A DNA stretch of 64,000 nucleotides from Desulfotruncus arcticus DSM 17038 (GCF_900113335.1 NZ_FOOX01000007.1:161434-225433); one strand, 5' to 3'; positions 43,120 to 53,079 are shown, counted from the stretch's first letter. Numbers and translations: made by a program. The notes: a model not told the origin generated them from the sequence alone.

Positions 43120-44637
43120 TTAATCATCATTATCTTTTGGCGGTACGGGCTTTCGTGCTGCTTCCGGTACGGCAGCCGCAGAAAAGCTTGTTTCTGAATT
43201 CCCGGCCAGATTGCTTCTTTTGTAGCCGTAATAAGCGTACACCAGTAATCCTAAACCTATCCAGACAGCAAACCTGACCCATGTAAGCGGCGGAAGATTA
43301 ATGGCCAGATACGCGGCTGATATTATGGTCAGGATTGGGATCACGGGCATAAACGGCAGGCGGAACGGACGGTGCAGGTCCGGTTTGGTTCTGCGCAGGA
43401 TTATGGCGCCGATAGAAACGGCAATAAAGGCGGTTAACGTACCTATATTTGCTAATTCCGCTACCAGGCCGATGGGTAGAAAGGCCCCAATAGCGGCGAC
43501 TACTATACCGATAATAATGCTGTCCCACACAGGTGTTTTTAGTCTGGGATGCAGCCAGTCAAATATCGGTGGCAATAAATTATCCCGGGCCATCGCAAAA
43601 AATATCCTGCTTTGACCGTACATGGACACCAACAGCACACTGGTCAGGCCGGCCAGCGCACCTACGGATACAACCGCGGAGGCCCAGGGTATTCCCACCC
43701 TTAACAGAGCGGTTGTCACCGGCGATGCCGTATTTAAAGCGGTGTACTTTACCATGGCGGTAAGTATGCCGGCCACGATCACATACAAAGTGGTTGAGAT
43801 AACCAGGGTTAAAATAATGCTGCGGGGCAAATCTTTTTGGGGTTTTTTTACTTCTTCTGAGGCTGTAGCTACGGCATCAAACCCAATGTAAGCAAAAAAG
43901 ACAATGGCTGCCCCGTGAAACACACCTGAAATCCCGTACGGGAGCAAAGGTTGCCAATTGGCAGGGTTTATGTGCTGAATGCCCAGGGCGATAAAAAGTG
44001 CAATGGCGGCAAGCTTGGCAATTACGATAATTTTATTGGCGGTGGCGCTGTGCTGCGTCCCGGTGATAATGAGGCCGGTAATCGCCAAGACGATAAAAAC
44101 TGCAGGCAGGTTTATAATGCCCCCGTCAAATGGTGAAGTTGTATAAGCTGTCGGCAATGTAAAGCCCAGGGATTGCACAAGGTCTTTTACATAAGAACTC
44201 CACCCGATGGATACTGCCCCTGCAGCCACAAGGTATTCCAGGATTAAATTCCAGCCAACCAACCAGGCAATCATTTCACCCAGCGAAACATATGAAAATG
44301 TATATGCGCTGCCGGCAGACGGGATTGCCGCAGCCAATTCGGCATAAACCATGGCAGCTAAACCAGCGGCAATGCCTGAGAGAATAAATGAAAAAACAAC
44401 TCCGGGACCTGCGTAGTTTGCTGCCGCCACCCCGGTAAGAACGAAAATGCCGGTGCCAATCACGGCGCCGACCCCCAGCGCTGTAAGATCGGCAACTCCC
44501 AATGTCTTTACCAACCCGCGTTTGTTTTCTTCCCTTTCAGCCAGCATATTTTCAATGGATTTCTTGCGCCATATATCCAAATCTGCAACCCTCCCCGGAT
44601 TTATTTTTCCATAGCTTAAATATTTTATGTAATTCAT
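43120..44637 (-). CDS. APC-superfamily amino acid permease (cationic amino acid transporter type)
   Basis: 505 residues with about 12 membrane segments. The N-terminal GVGAVIGTGIFVLTGVAAAN and the EELAAAIPSAGSAYTFSYVS-like segment (AELAAAIPSAGSAYTFSYV) are typical of the YhdG/CAT group, as is FFAYIGFDAVATASEEVKKP. It imports or exchanges amino acids. The start is uncertain: ATG 44637 has no clear ribosome binding site; translation may begin nearer residue 31. The cytoplasmic tail is PKDNDD. Confidence 0.92.
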   Translation of the reverse strand: MNYIKYLSYGKINPGRVADLDIWRKKSIENMLAEREENKRGLVKTLGVADLTALGVGAVIGTGIFVLTGVAAANYAGPGVVFSFILSGIAAGLAAMVYAELAAAIPSAGSAYTFSYVSLGEMIAWLVGWNLILEYLVAAGAVSIGWSSYVKDLVQSLGFTLPTAYTTSPFDGGIINLPAVFIVLAITGLIITGTQHSATANKIIVIAKLAAIALFIALGIQHINPANWQPLLPYGISGVFHGAAIVFFAYIGFDAVATASEEVKKPQKDLPRSIILTLVISTTLYVIVAGILTAMVKYTALNTASPVTTALLRVGIPWASAVVSVGALAGLTSVLLVSMYGQSRIFFAMARDNLLPPIFDWLHPRLKTPVWDSIIIGIVVAAIGAFLPIGLVAELANIGTLTAFIAVSIGAIILRRTKPDLHRPFRLPFMPVIPILTIISAAYLAINLPPLTWVRFAVWIGLGLLVYAYYGYKRSNLAGNSETSFSAAAVPEAARKPVPPKDNDD

Positions 44638-44741
44638 TGCATGCTTTGGGGAGAGGATTGCTATATTTTATCAAACAATTGACATCCTGCTTTATTTTAT
44701 ATTATTTTTAAAAGAAAAATTTGCGCAAAGGGGCCATTATT

Positions 44742-45488
44742 ATGCAAGCTGAACAATTTTTAAACTTAAGCACAAAAGATTATTTGGAACAACCATGGCT
44801 GATCAGGCAAGCCGCAGGATTTGTTGAGGCGCCGGGAGATATTAAAGTGCGTGCAGCAATACTCCCCGCGCTCTCTGCCTTACCGCTGAAAAAGCAAGCT
44901 GTAAACATGGCAAACTGTGCGGAACGTGATAAATTGGTTAAAATGCTATTAGAAGTGGAAGAACATGGTTCGGCAATTTCCCTGCTGCACAGCGGTTTGG
45001 CCAGGTGGCTTCCCGAAACAGGGGAATTTGACGACCTTGTGTGGTTGATAAAAAATTTGATTTTGATCAAAAGACAGGCTAGAGGTAAAAAGACACGGGT
45101 AGTGCTGCAAACAAAAGCGGGACTTGTAATTAATGAAAGCGCAGCTATGCTGGAAGCACTTGTTGACGAAGCTGTATCCGCTGCAGCAGGCGCGTGGGTG
45201 TGCTGCCTCAATGGCCCGGGCGGCGACCACCGTGTTTGGGAAATACCCGGAGCGCTTGAAGATATTGAAATAGCCGAACACATTTTCATTATCTTATCCA
45301 GTGATCCGCGGGCATTAGCGCTGCTTTTGGAGGATGACCGGCCGGAATTATCCAAGATTGCTTTGGAACTAAATGCGCAAATTGAGTATTTAAAAAAGGG
45401 TGCCGCAACTGCAGCCTTCTGCATTGAAACTATCACAGGCAGGCTTAAAAAAATGACCGGTTCGGCTGGTGGGATTGGTACATACTAA
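44742..45488 (+). CDS. hypothetical protein, 248 residues
   Basis: ATG 44742 behind AAAGGGG; an earlier in-frame ATG at 44721 has no site. Helical throughout: a leading FLNLSTKDYLEQPWLIRQAA, leucine-rich middle (LVWLIKNLILIKRQARGKKT), and IFIILSSDPRALALLLEDD near the end. No membrane segment or cofactor motif stands out. Not recognised. Confidence 0.72.
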   Translation: MQAEQFLNLSTKDYLEQPWLIRQAAGFVEAPGDIKVRAAILPALSALPLKKQAVNMANCAERDKLVKMLLEVEEHGSAISLLHSGLARWLPETGEFDDLVWLIKNLILIKRQARGKKTRVVLQTKAGLVINESAAMLEALVDEAVSAAAGAWVCCLNGPGGDHRVWEIPGALEDIEIAEHIFIILSSDPRALALLLEDDRPELSKIALELNAQIEYLKKGAATAAFCIETITGRLKKMTGSAGGIGTY

Positions 45489-45624
45489 AGCGCACCATCA
45501 TGGCAGGGAAGTGGTTGTTGCTAATATTCACGTTCCAGGGCATGCAAAACACAGGTTTGACGCAGAGATTCAGGAACTAGAGGAGAAAATAAAAATAATA
45601 AAGGTGCAATTGGAAAAGTTATAA
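45469..45624 (+). CDS. small coiled-coil protein overlapping the preceding gene
   Basis: 51 residues from GTG 45469, overlapping the previous stop by 20 bases in the +1 frame. It starts MGLVHTKAHHHGREVVVANI, and the second half (DAEIQELEEKIKIIKVQLEKL without the first residues) is a heptad coiled coil. It ends 20 bases before a terminator. No clear ribosome binding site; coupling is the likely mode. Confidence 0.5.
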   Translation: MGLVHTKAHHHGREVVVANIHVPGHAKHRFDAEIQELEEKIKIIKVQLEKL

Positions 45625-45643
45625 CCCGGTAAATTATACATAT

Positions 45644-45687
45644 AAACTAAAAGGCCGTAACCTCATGGAGTTAAAGCCTTTTAGTTT
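45644..45687. terminator. bidirectional terminator
   Basis: AAACTAAAAGGC and GCCTTTTAGTTT arms lie between convergent genes. Confidence 0.82.
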
Positions 45688-45714
45688 CAGACTTTAATAT
45701 GGTTTTAGCAGTTG

Positions 45715-46254
45715 TTAGCTCTTTGCTCCCATTTGCTTTGCTAAGAATGATGCTGCCGTATCAGCCAGCTTTTTTTCCAGATCACCAAGATTAGTTTGAT
45801 CTTTAGAAGTTATAATGACTGCTCCAATAGCTTCATTATTTACAATAATGGGGGAGGCAGCACTATTTTTAACTGATATACGTCCGTCATTATCGAGGCT
45901 GTGATCGTGGTTTATCAAGATTGATTTTTTGCTGGAAACAACTTCTTCTAATTCGCTGCTTAAACCCTTTCTTAGCAGGTCCTTTTTGGCAATGCCGGAC
46001 ACAGCTATAATTTCATCATGGTCGGCAATGCATACAGCAAGCCCCAGTGCTTCGTTTAATGAATCGGCATATTCTTGCGCGTAGTTGCTCAGCTCGCTAA
46101 TGGGAGCATACTTTTTAAGTATGACTTCTCCCTCTCTATCAACATATATCTCCAAAGGCTCTCCGTTTCTTATTCTCATGGTACGGCGTATTTCCTTTGG
46201 TATAACTACTCTTCCTAAATCATCTATGCGTCTTACTACTCCTGTGGCTTTCAA
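45715..46254 (-). CDS. spoVT: stage V sporulation protein T (copy 1)
   Basis: 179 residues from TTG 46254 (AAGGAGGG). An N-terminal AbrB-type swapped-hairpin DNA-binding domain (MKATGVVRRIDDLGRVVIPK, EIRRTMRIRNGEPLEIYVD) is joined to a GAF-like C-terminal domain (SELSNYAQEYADSLNEALGL; ASPIIVNNEAIGAVIITS). SpoVT controls sigma-G genes in the forespore. The gene at 58540 is a close paralog. Confidence 0.94.
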   Translation of the reverse strand: MKATGVVRRIDDLGRVVIPKEIRRTMRIRNGEPLEIYVDREGEVILKKYAPISELSNYAQEYADSLNEALGLAVCIADHDEIIAVSGIAKKDLLRKGLSSELEEVVSSKKSILINHDHSLDNDGRISVKNSAASPIIVNNEAIGAVIITSKDQTNLGDLEKKLADTAASFLAKQMGAKS

Positions 46255-46467
46255 AAAAACCCCTCCTTATGTTTTTCTAAGTCGACATTCTTATCATTTA
46301 CCTATTTGGGATAATCTCATTACTAGTAAATTTAGTTATTAGCTATTGTTAAAAATTAATTTATATTCAAATTTATCAACTATATTTCTAATTGCAAAAC
46401 CTGTATTATTAATAATAAAATAATCTAAGGATTTCATAGCTAGTATTAAAAAAGGAGCATCGAACAA

Positions 46468-47805
46468 ATGTATCAGAGTGGAGAAAAATTAGCTGCGGCC
46501 ACCAATTTAATTTTGCATCGGACCGGTCAAAAAGAAATCCAAGAAGGGATTACGGTCATAGTTAAAGGCGAAGGTGTTTGGGTTTATGATCAGGATGGCA
46601 CACAATACCTGGACATGGATTCCGGTGTGACCAGACCGGTTCACGCGGGTTATGGCAGGGAGGAATTGGCCAGGGCAGCTTACGATCAGATGTGTCAGTT
46701 GGCTTATTTTACTCCAATGCAATTTGCTAATGTTCCGGCTATCAAGCTTTCTGAAAAGTTAGCCCAAATTGCGCCAGGAGAAATCAACAATTTTACTTTC
46801 GAGTGTGATGGCTCAGAAGCGGTGGAAACTGCAATGAAACTAGCCAGGCATTATCATTATTACCGGGGGGACAAGGCCCGGTTTAAGATCATATCGCGAC
46901 GGGGAGCCTACCATGGTGTTAACGGAATTGGTATCCGGGCTCTGGGAACGGTAATGCCAATGAGGCAGATGATGGAACCTTTGACGCCTGGATCAGTTTT
47001 TATTGAGTCACCATATTGCTACCGCTGTCCCTGCAACCTAAAATATCCGGAGTGTGAGATTGCCTGCGCCAGAGATCTGTCCCGTATCATCGAATTTGAG
47101 GGCCCGGAATATATTTCTGTTTTTATAGGTGAGCCTATTCAGCAGGGGTTTGGAGCTTTTAAGCCACCAAAGGAGTACTGGCAGATCATTCGGGAGATCT
47201 GTGACAAGTATGGGATTTTGTTAATCATGGACGAGGTTATTTGTGGTTTTGGCCGGACCGGAAAGATGTTTGCCACCGAGCATTTTAACATCCAACCGGA
47301 CCTGATAACCATGGCCAAAGGGATAACCAGCGGGTATGTTCCTCTTGGCGCCGTGGGCTGCACGGGTAAGGTATTGGAACCAATTGATATTTTTAATCAC
47401 CTGCACACGTATGGTAATCACCCGGTACCCTGCGCAGTTGGTCTGGAAAATATAGACATCATTATTAGGGAAAAGCTTGTTGAAAATAGCGCTGAAATGG
47501 GAAAATATTTTCTGGAGGCATTAAAACCCTTGGAGCAGCACCCATCTGTAGGGGAGGTGCGGGGTACCGGCTTATGGTTGGCAGTCGATTTTACTATGGA
47601 TAAGAAGACTCGGGCTCCTTATCCGGTGGCTAATTTATTAAATATGGTTGCCCGGGCCAAACAAAAGGGTGCCATTATTAAGATGATGGGTATGGCTTTG
47701 GAATTTGCTCCTCCTTTGATCATTAAAAAAGAGGAGATTGATTTGGCGGTTAAGGTTATTGAACAATGTATCACCGAAGAGGAAAAAGCTTTAAACTTGA
47801 CTTAA
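46468..47805 (+). CDS. class III PLP-dependent aminotransferase
   Basis: 445 residues from ATG 46468 (AAAGGAG). PLP lysine K284 (LITMAKGITSGYVPLGAVG), LIMDEVICGFGRTGKMF with the cofactor aspartate, and CDGSEAVETAMKLAR. An inserted cysteine-rich loop (YCYRCPCNLKYPECEIACA) is seen in a subset related to taurine/omega-amino acid transaminases. The substrate is likely an omega- or beta-amino acid, not set by sequence. Confidence 0.92.
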   Translation: MYQSGEKLAAATNLILHRTGQKEIQEGITVIVKGEGVWVYDQDGTQYLDMDSGVTRPVHAGYGREELARAAYDQMCQLAYFTPMQFANVPAIKLSEKLAQIAPGEINNFTFECDGSEAVETAMKLARHYHYYRGDKARFKIISRRGAYHGVNGIGIRALGTVMPMRQMMEPLTPGSVFIESPYCYRCPCNLKYPECEIACARDLSRIIEFEGPEYISVFIGEPIQQGFGAFKPPKEYWQIIREICDKYGILLIMDEVICGFGRTGKMFATEHFNIQPDLITMAKGITSGYVPLGAVGCTGKVLEPIDIFNHLHTYGNHPVPCAVGLENIDIIIREKLVENSAEMGKYFLEALKPLEQHPSVGEVRGTGLWLAVDFTMDKKTRAPYPVANLLNMVARAKQKGAIIKMMGMALEFAPPLIIKKEEIDLAVKVIEQCITEEEKALNLT

Positions 47806-47842
47806 AATTTTAAAAAGGTATCGGTTTTGATCGTCAATTATG

Positions 47843-47871
47843 GCCCGCCAATTTTTGGCGGGTTATTTTTT
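47843..47871 (+). terminator. rho-independent terminator
   Basis: CCCGCCAA / TTGGCGGG stem and TTATTTTTT tail. Confidence 0.9.
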
Positions 47872-47916
47872 ATATGGCATATTACCAAAGAAGCTGCTAT
47901 ATGCTTAAAAAATAAT

Positions 47917-47955
47917 CGAACAAGTGTTTTATTTAATTAATACTGGTGTTATAAT
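47917..47955 (+). promoter_or_regulatory. lexA SOS box and extended -10 promoter
   Basis: CGAACAAGTGTTTT (47917-47930) matches the Firmicute SOS box CGAAC-N4-GTTYK. An extended -10, TGTTATAAT, lies at 47947-47955. The predicted transcript starts at about 47962, where the repeat begins. Confidence 0.8.
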
Positions 47956-47960
47956 AATAA

Positions 47961-48080
47961 AGAAGACTTGGTTCAGGTGGGGTTTTGACCCCACCTGAAC
48001 CTTAGTCGCACTTATTTCGAGTTTATCGCCGCTTAACTCCCGCCTATAGAGGCGGGAGTCTTAGCGGCGGTTAACGAGAT
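47961..48080 (-). repeat. two-hairpin repeat, copy 4 (reverse orientation)
   Basis: In plus orientation: AAGACTT, hairpin GGTTCAGGTGGGG/CCCCACCTGAACC, TTAGTCGCACTTATTTCGAG, hairpin CTCCCGCC/GGCGGGAG with asymmetric outer arms (CCGCTTAA versus TCTTAGCGG), GTTAACGAGAT. It fills the space between the lexA promoter and its ribosome binding site. Confidence 0.95.
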
Positions 48081-48107
48081 AAAAAAGATGGAAAGGCAGG
48101 CAGTTTT

Positions 48108-48704
48108 ATGGCATTAAACCAGCAGGAAAAAGATATATTGAATTTTATCAAACAGTACATCAAGGAAAGCGGATATCCGCCAACCGTAAGGGAAATTGGC
48201 AAGGCTGTTGGATTCAGATCCAGTTCAACTGTACATGGGTATCTGCACAGACTACACGAAAAAGGGGCAATAAAACTGGACCCGACAAAGCCCAGGGCAT
48301 TGGTTGTAATTGAAGATGAGTACACAAAAGAAATTATTACAGTGCCGGTGCTTGGTCAGGTAGCGGCCGGACTTCCCCTGCTGGCGGAAGAAAATTATGA
48401 AGATGTATTTCCGCTGCCCGCAGATTTTACAGGCAGCGGGGATCTGTTTATACTCCGAATTAAAGGTGACAGCATGATCGAAGCAGGGATTTTGGAGGGT
48501 GACCTGGTTGTGGTGAGGAAACAGCCTAAAGTTGAAAACGGCGAAATTGCTGTGGCTATGATTGAAGGTGAAGCTACAGTAAAAAGGTTTTTTAAAGAAA
48601 AAGATCATATCCTGCTGCAGCCGGAAAACAGCTTATATGCGCCGATTATCGCCCGTGAAGTTGAAATTTTAGGCAAAGTGGTCGGCTTGGTCAGAAGATA
48701 TTAA
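48108..48704 (+). CDS. lexA: LexA repressor
   Basis: 198 residues. N-terminal winged helix ([20 protein letters not shown]); autocleavage site A87-G88 (VAAGLP); catalytic S122 (GDSMIEAG) and K159 (EATVKRFF). It represses SOS genes and is cleaved upon RecA activation. The leader appears to consist of a mobile repeat, which may affect its own expression. It overlaps rarD by 4 bases convergently. Confidence 0.97.
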   Translation: MALNQQEKDILNFIKQYIKESGYPPTVREIGKAVGFRSSSTVHGYLHRLHEKGAIKLDPTKPRALVVIEDEYTKEIITVPVLGQVAAGLPLLAEENYEDVFPLPADFTGSGDLFILRIKGDSMIEAGILEGDLVVVRKQPKVENGEIAVAMIEGEATVKRFFKEKDHILLQPENSLYAPIIAREVEILGKVVGLVRRY

Positions 48705-49654
48705 TTGTTAAGTGTATCAAATGAATCTTTCTTTTTCCAAAACGCAGGCTCCACATGACTAAACCACTTTGTTTTAGATAATGAAAAAATAGCCAGCGCC
48801 GTCCAAATAAAAATAAATGATGTCAACCGGCTGGATGTAAAAGGTTCGTGATAAAGAAATATACCCAGAAATAACGTTATGGTAGGGGCAATATATTGTA
48901 AAAACCCGACTATAGATAAAGGAAGCCGTTTAGCTCCGTTGGCAAATAAAATTAGCGGCACTGCCGTTACAACACCGGCACCCATTAATAAAGCTGCCAC
49001 AATGGGTGTATTAAAGCTAAATGCCCCGGTTCCGTTTATCTGAACATAAAACACAAACGTTAATGCTATGGGGGTAATAAACAAGGTTTCCAGGGTGATT
49101 CCGGTAATGGCGCCAATGTCAATCATTTTCTTGAATAAGCCGTAGAAACCAAAGCTAAAAGCCAAAGTTAAGGCAACCCAGGGAAATGCTCCATAATGAA
49201 AAGTCATATTTAAAACGCCAATGATTGCGAGCAGAAACGAAACTGCTTCCCAAAATGATAATTTTTCTTTTAGTATAATGATTCCCAGCATAACACTAAC
49301 CAATGGATTGATGTAATAACCAAGGCTGGTTTCCAGTACATGGTTATGATTAACTGCCCAAATATAGGTAAACCAGTTTACACTAATAAGTATGGATGCC
49401 AGCATAACGCAAATTAGTTCTTTGGGTTTGTGAACGATGTCGTGCACTTCGCTTAAAAATATGCGTGTCTTTCTGGTAAAAAGAATAATTGCAAGCAAAA
49501 ATACAAAAGACCATATAAATCTGTGGGCAAGAATTTGTTGAGACGGCACCTGCTGAATGAGTTTCCAGTAAACCGGTAAAATTCCCCACAGTGTATATGC
49601 TCCTGCGGCTGAAGCGACTCCGACTGCCTGAGGGTTTGTTCGATCAGTATTCAT
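48701..49654 (-). CDS. rarD: RarD-type EamA-family transporter
   Basis: 317 residues, about ten membrane segments, starting at ATG 49654 (GGAGA). [20 protein letters not shown] and HRFIWSF are the RarD opening; [19 protein letters not shown] is conserved. RarD proteins are drug/metabolite exporters of unknown natural substrate. Third gene after azlC and azlD, 17 bases downstream, so probably one operon. Confidence 0.92.
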   Translation of the reverse strand: MNTDRTNPQAVGVASAAGAYTLWGILPVYWKLIQQVPSQQILAHRFIWSFVFLLAIILFTRKTRIFLSEVHDIVHKPKELICVMLASILISVNWFTYIWAVNHNHVLETSLGYYINPLVSVMLGIIILKEKLSFWEAVSFLLAIIGVLNMTFHYGAFPWVALTLAFSFGFYGLFKKMIDIGAITGITLETLFITPIALTFVFYVQINGTGAFSFNTPIVAALLMGAGVVTAVPLILFANGAKRLPLSIVGFLQYIAPTITLFLGIFLYHEPFTSSRLTSFIFIWTALAIFSLSKTKWFSHVEPAFWKKKDSFDTLNN

Positions 49655-49671
49655 TTAAGTTCTCCATTCAA

Positions 49672-49977
49672 TTATTTTAAAAACAATTCCCAGCAAAAAG
49701 CGCCTAAAATTCCTCCAAAAACTACTACTATAAGATTTACTTTCAGGTAAGCGAGAATTACCGCAACAATTCCACCCGCTACTGCAGATCCGGTGCTTGA
49801 AGTTGAAGATAATATGCCCGGGAATATCAGCGCGCCGATAGCTGAATAAGGTATGTACCTTAAGAAGCGTTTCCAAAAGGGCGGGAGTTGGATGTTTTGT
49901 AATAAGACCATGGGCAGCATTCTGGGTATATAGGTAACTACGCCCATACCTATTACTAAAAGCAGCAGGTTATCCAC
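49672..49977 (-). CDS. azlD: AzlD branched-chain amino acid transport small subunit
   Basis: 101 residues from GTG 49977, which shares a base with the azlC stop (TAGTG). Four hydrophobic segments and the motif VTYIPRMLPMVLLQNIQLPP are characteristic of AzlD. It works with AzlC in export or uptake of branched-chain amino acids. Confidence 0.92.
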   Translation of the reverse strand: MDNLLLLVIGMGVVTYIPRMLPMVLLQNIQLPPFWKRFLRYIPYSAIGALIFPGILSSTSSTGSAVAGGIVAVILAYLKVNLIVVVFGGILGAFCWELFLK

Positions 49978-50714
49978 TAATCCTCACCGTCCTTGCAGAA
50001 TAGTGCTCCGGCAGTTGATGCAATCACAGTTGAAATGATTATGGCCCAGCCGGCGGACAGGCCCTTAAAAACAGGAAGCCAGTACAGCAATGAGTTGACG
50101 GTAACTGCCATTAAGGAGATAATAAGAACCGTTTTTGATTCTCTGGTAGAAGGAACGATCAGCCCGATAAACATGGCGTAAAGAGCTATGCCCATGCTTG
50201 ATTGCACTATTTCCGGCAAACCGGCGCCAAGAAAAATTCCCAGCCAGGTTCCTACATTCCAGGCGCTAAAAGCAAGTAGGTTTAATCCGAATATGAATTT
50301 AGGCTCCAACTGCTGCTCCTTGCGCAACGACGCCACGGTAAAAGTTTCATCCGTTACGCCAAAGGCTAAAAGCGCCAGCCACTGCTTTGATGTGCCTGCT
50401 TTTACCCGTCGTGAAATCGAGGCTGTCATCAGGAAATGCCTTAAATTAAGAATGAAGGTGGTTAGAATAATTTCCCAGTTGGTGGCCCCCAGGACCAGCA
50501 GGTTGATCCCCACAAACTGACTTGCCCCGGCGAAGATCAAAAGTGACATTAAAGCGGTTATATAATTGGGTACGCCGGCGGATTGCGCCAGCAGGCCGAA
50601 AGCTATGGCGATGGGCAGATAGCCTACGGCGATTGGTATGCCGGCTTTTATCCCACCGGTAAAAGCCGCCGGAGTATACTTTTCATTTACTGCTTCCCGG
50701 GTAAATGCTTTCAT
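49977..50714 (-). CDS. azlC: AzlC branched-chain amino acid transporter large subunit
   Basis: About 245 residues; ATG 50714 is chosen since GGAGGT ends 6 bases before it, while ATG 50720 abuts the site. IPIAVGYLPIAIAFGLLAQS and LIFAGASQFVGINLL are typical, with about six membrane segments. First gene of azlC-azlD-rarD. Confidence 0.93.
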   Translation of the reverse strand: MKAFTREAVNEKYTPAAFTGGIKAGIPIAVGYLPIAIAFGLLAQSAGVPNYITALMSLLIFAGASQFVGINLLVLGATNWEIILTTFILNLRHFLMTASISRRVKAGTSKQWLALLAFGVTDETFTVASLRKEQQLEPKFIFGLNLLAFSAWNVGTWLGIFLGAGLPEIVQSSMGIALYAMFIGLIVPSTRESKTVLIISLMAVTVNSLLYWLPVFKGLSAGWAIIISTVIASTAGALFCKDGED

Positions 50715-50771
50715 CTCCATACCTCCGATATTCTATTATACATTATTAACAAGTTAAATGAGTTAAAAATT

Positions 50772-50815
50772 AAAGCGGCCTTTATTCTCGGCGCCCCGAG
50801 GTTTTAAAGGCCGCT
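50772..50815. terminator. terminator after the beta-propeller gene
   Basis: AAGCGGCCTTTA-type arms (AAAGCGGCCTTT / AAAGGCCGCTT) enclose a second small GC stem; T-rich flanks on both strands. Confidence 0.8.
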
Positions 50816-50832
50816 TGCTTATTTTTTTAGGG

Positions 50833-52953
50833 TTAGTTCAGGTTGATCGTTTTTAATTCCTGTAGATTTTCCAGGCTGTTTAATTTGATCATCCGGTCGG
50901 ATATAGTATATAGAACTTCGTTGATATACAGCGAACGCTTTACAGGGTTTTGCTCCCACATTGCTCTGGCATTACTGGCGAGGTGTTCCACCATGCCCTG
51001 ATATTTAATGCCGTTGTCGGTAGAGATATCAAAGATGAAAGCCCCTTGCCACCCTTGGTAATCAGGTAAAATATTGCTTTGCGGCCCAGACTCCATGATT
51101 CTAAAGGGTGACCTATAAGTCATTGGTATAACCAGCAGATTTTTATCTTTGCTAAACAGTACCGCCCGGTGGTCCCGCAGCGCCAGTGAATCTGAATCAT
51201 CACGTTCCACTACATATTTGGAGATTTCCTTCGGGGTTGCCGGGTTAGATACGTCAAACAGGGCTATCTTGACTCCACGCTCCCGGGTGGGGGCGGGCGG
51301 CGGCATAATTTTTAATTGTTGTTTAGGGTCTACAAGTGGTTGGGGTTCGGCCGATATTTCCCTGCCTATGCCAATTAAATGGTTTTCATCATAAGGCTGC
51401 AGGTAATTGGAATAGCCGGGAATTTTCAACTCGCCCATAACCTTGGGCTTAGACGGGTCTTTTAAATCAATAACAAACAACGGGTCTACTTGTCTGAACG
51501 TAACAAGATAGGCCCTGTCTCCCATAAACCTGGCGGAATAAATCCTCTCAGAAGGGGCCAGTCCCCGAATGTCGCCTTTAACCCGCAGTTGATCATCCAG
51601 CACATAGAGGTTGTTTCGATTTTCAGAGGGTCCGGTGAATAAAAAGCCCTGAGATGTGGTGGCGATTCGGAAATACCCGTTGTACTCATCCATCGAAAAC
51701 TGGTTAAGTAGTTGGCCCCCTACCGTGCCGCTACATTTGTAGTTTACCTGACCATGTGTTATGGCCAATTTATATATGGCTGTATTATTTTGCTCACGGG
51801 CAATATCTCTTTGCCATTTATCTTTGAGCTCCATAACTTTTTCTTCAAGAGCGGCGGACTTTACGTAATCAAGGCTGTTCAAACAATCATCAATTATAAA
51901 CTCAACCTGCTGCAGCTTTTCCCAATAGCTGTCACCTGAATTGATAACAGTCCGGATCTTTTCACCGGTTGTTTCAGGCACGACTGATGCCAGCCCGTCC
52001 CAAAGCCGCTGGGTATGCAGCGACAGGTCCGGCATTTTGTTGCCGGTAAGATAGAGGTTTTCGGTGGAAGCGTATACATTTTGGGAAGTACCCGTTAAAA
52101 AGGTTTTGGTCTGTAATTCCGCTTGGTTATTTTGAAGGTTAATGGCAAGAACCGTGGTGTAACGATAGGAGTAATCCTGACAATCAAAATAGTAGATTTC
52201 CTGGGGAGTTATAATGCGCTGTTTACCGTCGGTAAAGATTCTTGGCAAACGTAATTGATCGTTTTCGCCGCTGGAACTACTGTTAAAGACAGGCGCGTTG
52301 TTCACAGCGTAAATAAAGTTACCGATCATCCGGGCTGTAACATAGTACCCGTCACTGGTAATGTCTTTCTGCAGTACCGGCTTATTACGGTTGGTGATGT
52401 CATAAACACGGGTAAACATTTGATTGGGTTCAGGCCCGTTACCGAAAACCACTAAGCAGTCACCGTTGATAAATACCTCAACAGGATTACCCTTAAATAG
52501 GATTTCGGATAGCTGCCGGGCTTGATCAGCCGGGTAAGCCAAGAGTATATTTAATTTCTGGCCGTTAATTATGTAAAGGTAGGTGCCGTCTGTTTTTACC
52601 AGGTCTGCTTCGTCCACGCCGGTTACTTGGTTGTTTGTGCCGGAAAAACCTGGCGCTGAGTCCTGGCCGGCAGTAGAATGTGCTTTGTCTTCCTGTATCA
52701 TTACCGTCTCGGGCAGAGCTTCTTTCCGGGCTGGTTCAAGCGCCCCGCCAAGGTCTACTATTCCATAATGGATACCTAATAGCCGGACCATTTCAGTACT
52801 GTCTTTGATATATTTTGACAATTCTTCAAGGGAAGCAAAAGTAGCCGGTTCCCCGGCCGCCGACTCCTCCGGCCTGGCTGTGGTTCCCATTGCCACCGCG
52901 GCAAAAAAAACACATATCACCGCTATTGCGCAGATAAGTTTTCCTCTGAACAA
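50833..52953 (-). CDS. secreted beta-propeller domain protein (PF09826 type)
   Basis: 706 residues from TTG 52953 (AAAGGGGCGG). A signal peptide (about 1-24) is followed by TNNQVTGVDEADLVKTDGTY, the hallmark of this family, and repeated blades such as FITGPSENRNNLYVLDDQL-like sequence (LFTGPSENRNNLYVLDD) and PSKPKVMGELKIPGYSNYL. Extracellular proteins of unknown function, common in sporeformers and methanogens. Monocistronic. Confidence 0.9.
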   Translation of the reverse strand: MFRGKLICAIAVICVFFAAVAMGTTARPEESAAGEPATFASLEELSKYIKDSTEMVRLLGIHYGIVDLGGALEPARKEALPETVMIQEDKAHSTAGQDSAPGFSGTNNQVTGVDEADLVKTDGTYLYIINGQKLNILLAYPADQARQLSEILFKGNPVEVFINGDCLVVFGNGPEPNQMFTRVYDITNRNKPVLQKDITSDGYYVTARMIGNFIYAVNNAPVFNSSSSGENDQLRLPRIFTDGKQRIITPQEIYYFDCQDYSYRYTTVLAINLQNNQAELQTKTFLTGTSQNVYASTENLYLTGNKMPDLSLHTQRLWDGLASVVPETTGEKIRTVINSGDSYWEKLQQVEFIIDDCLNSLDYVKSAALEEKVMELKDKWQRDIAREQNNTAIYKLAITHGQVNYKCSGTVGGQLLNQFSMDEYNGYFRIATTSQGFLFTGPSENRNNLYVLDDQLRVKGDIRGLAPSERIYSARFMGDRAYLVTFRQVDPLFVIDLKDPSKPKVMGELKIPGYSNYLQPYDENHLIGIGREISAEPQPLVDPKQQLKIMPPPAPTRERGVKIALFDVSNPATPKEISKYVVERDDSDSLALRDHRAVLFSKDKNLLVIPMTYRSPFRIMESGPQSNILPDYQGWQGAFIFDISTDNGIKYQGMVEHLASNARAMWEQNPVKRSLYINEVLYTISDRMIKLNSLENLQELKTINLN

Positions 52954-53079
52954 TTATAACCGCCCCTTTCACCGATTTAATAGGGCTGACGAAAGGGACG
53001 GAAAAAAAGTTCCGCTTGCATATAAATTAGTTTTCGGCAATTTCCTTAATTCTTGCTGCAGTTGTAGTTATGCAAGAAG

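Noticed and set aside
44721..44741. Upstream ATG start for the 248-residue protein
   Set aside because: ATG 44742 has AAAGGGG at proper distance; 44721 has none.
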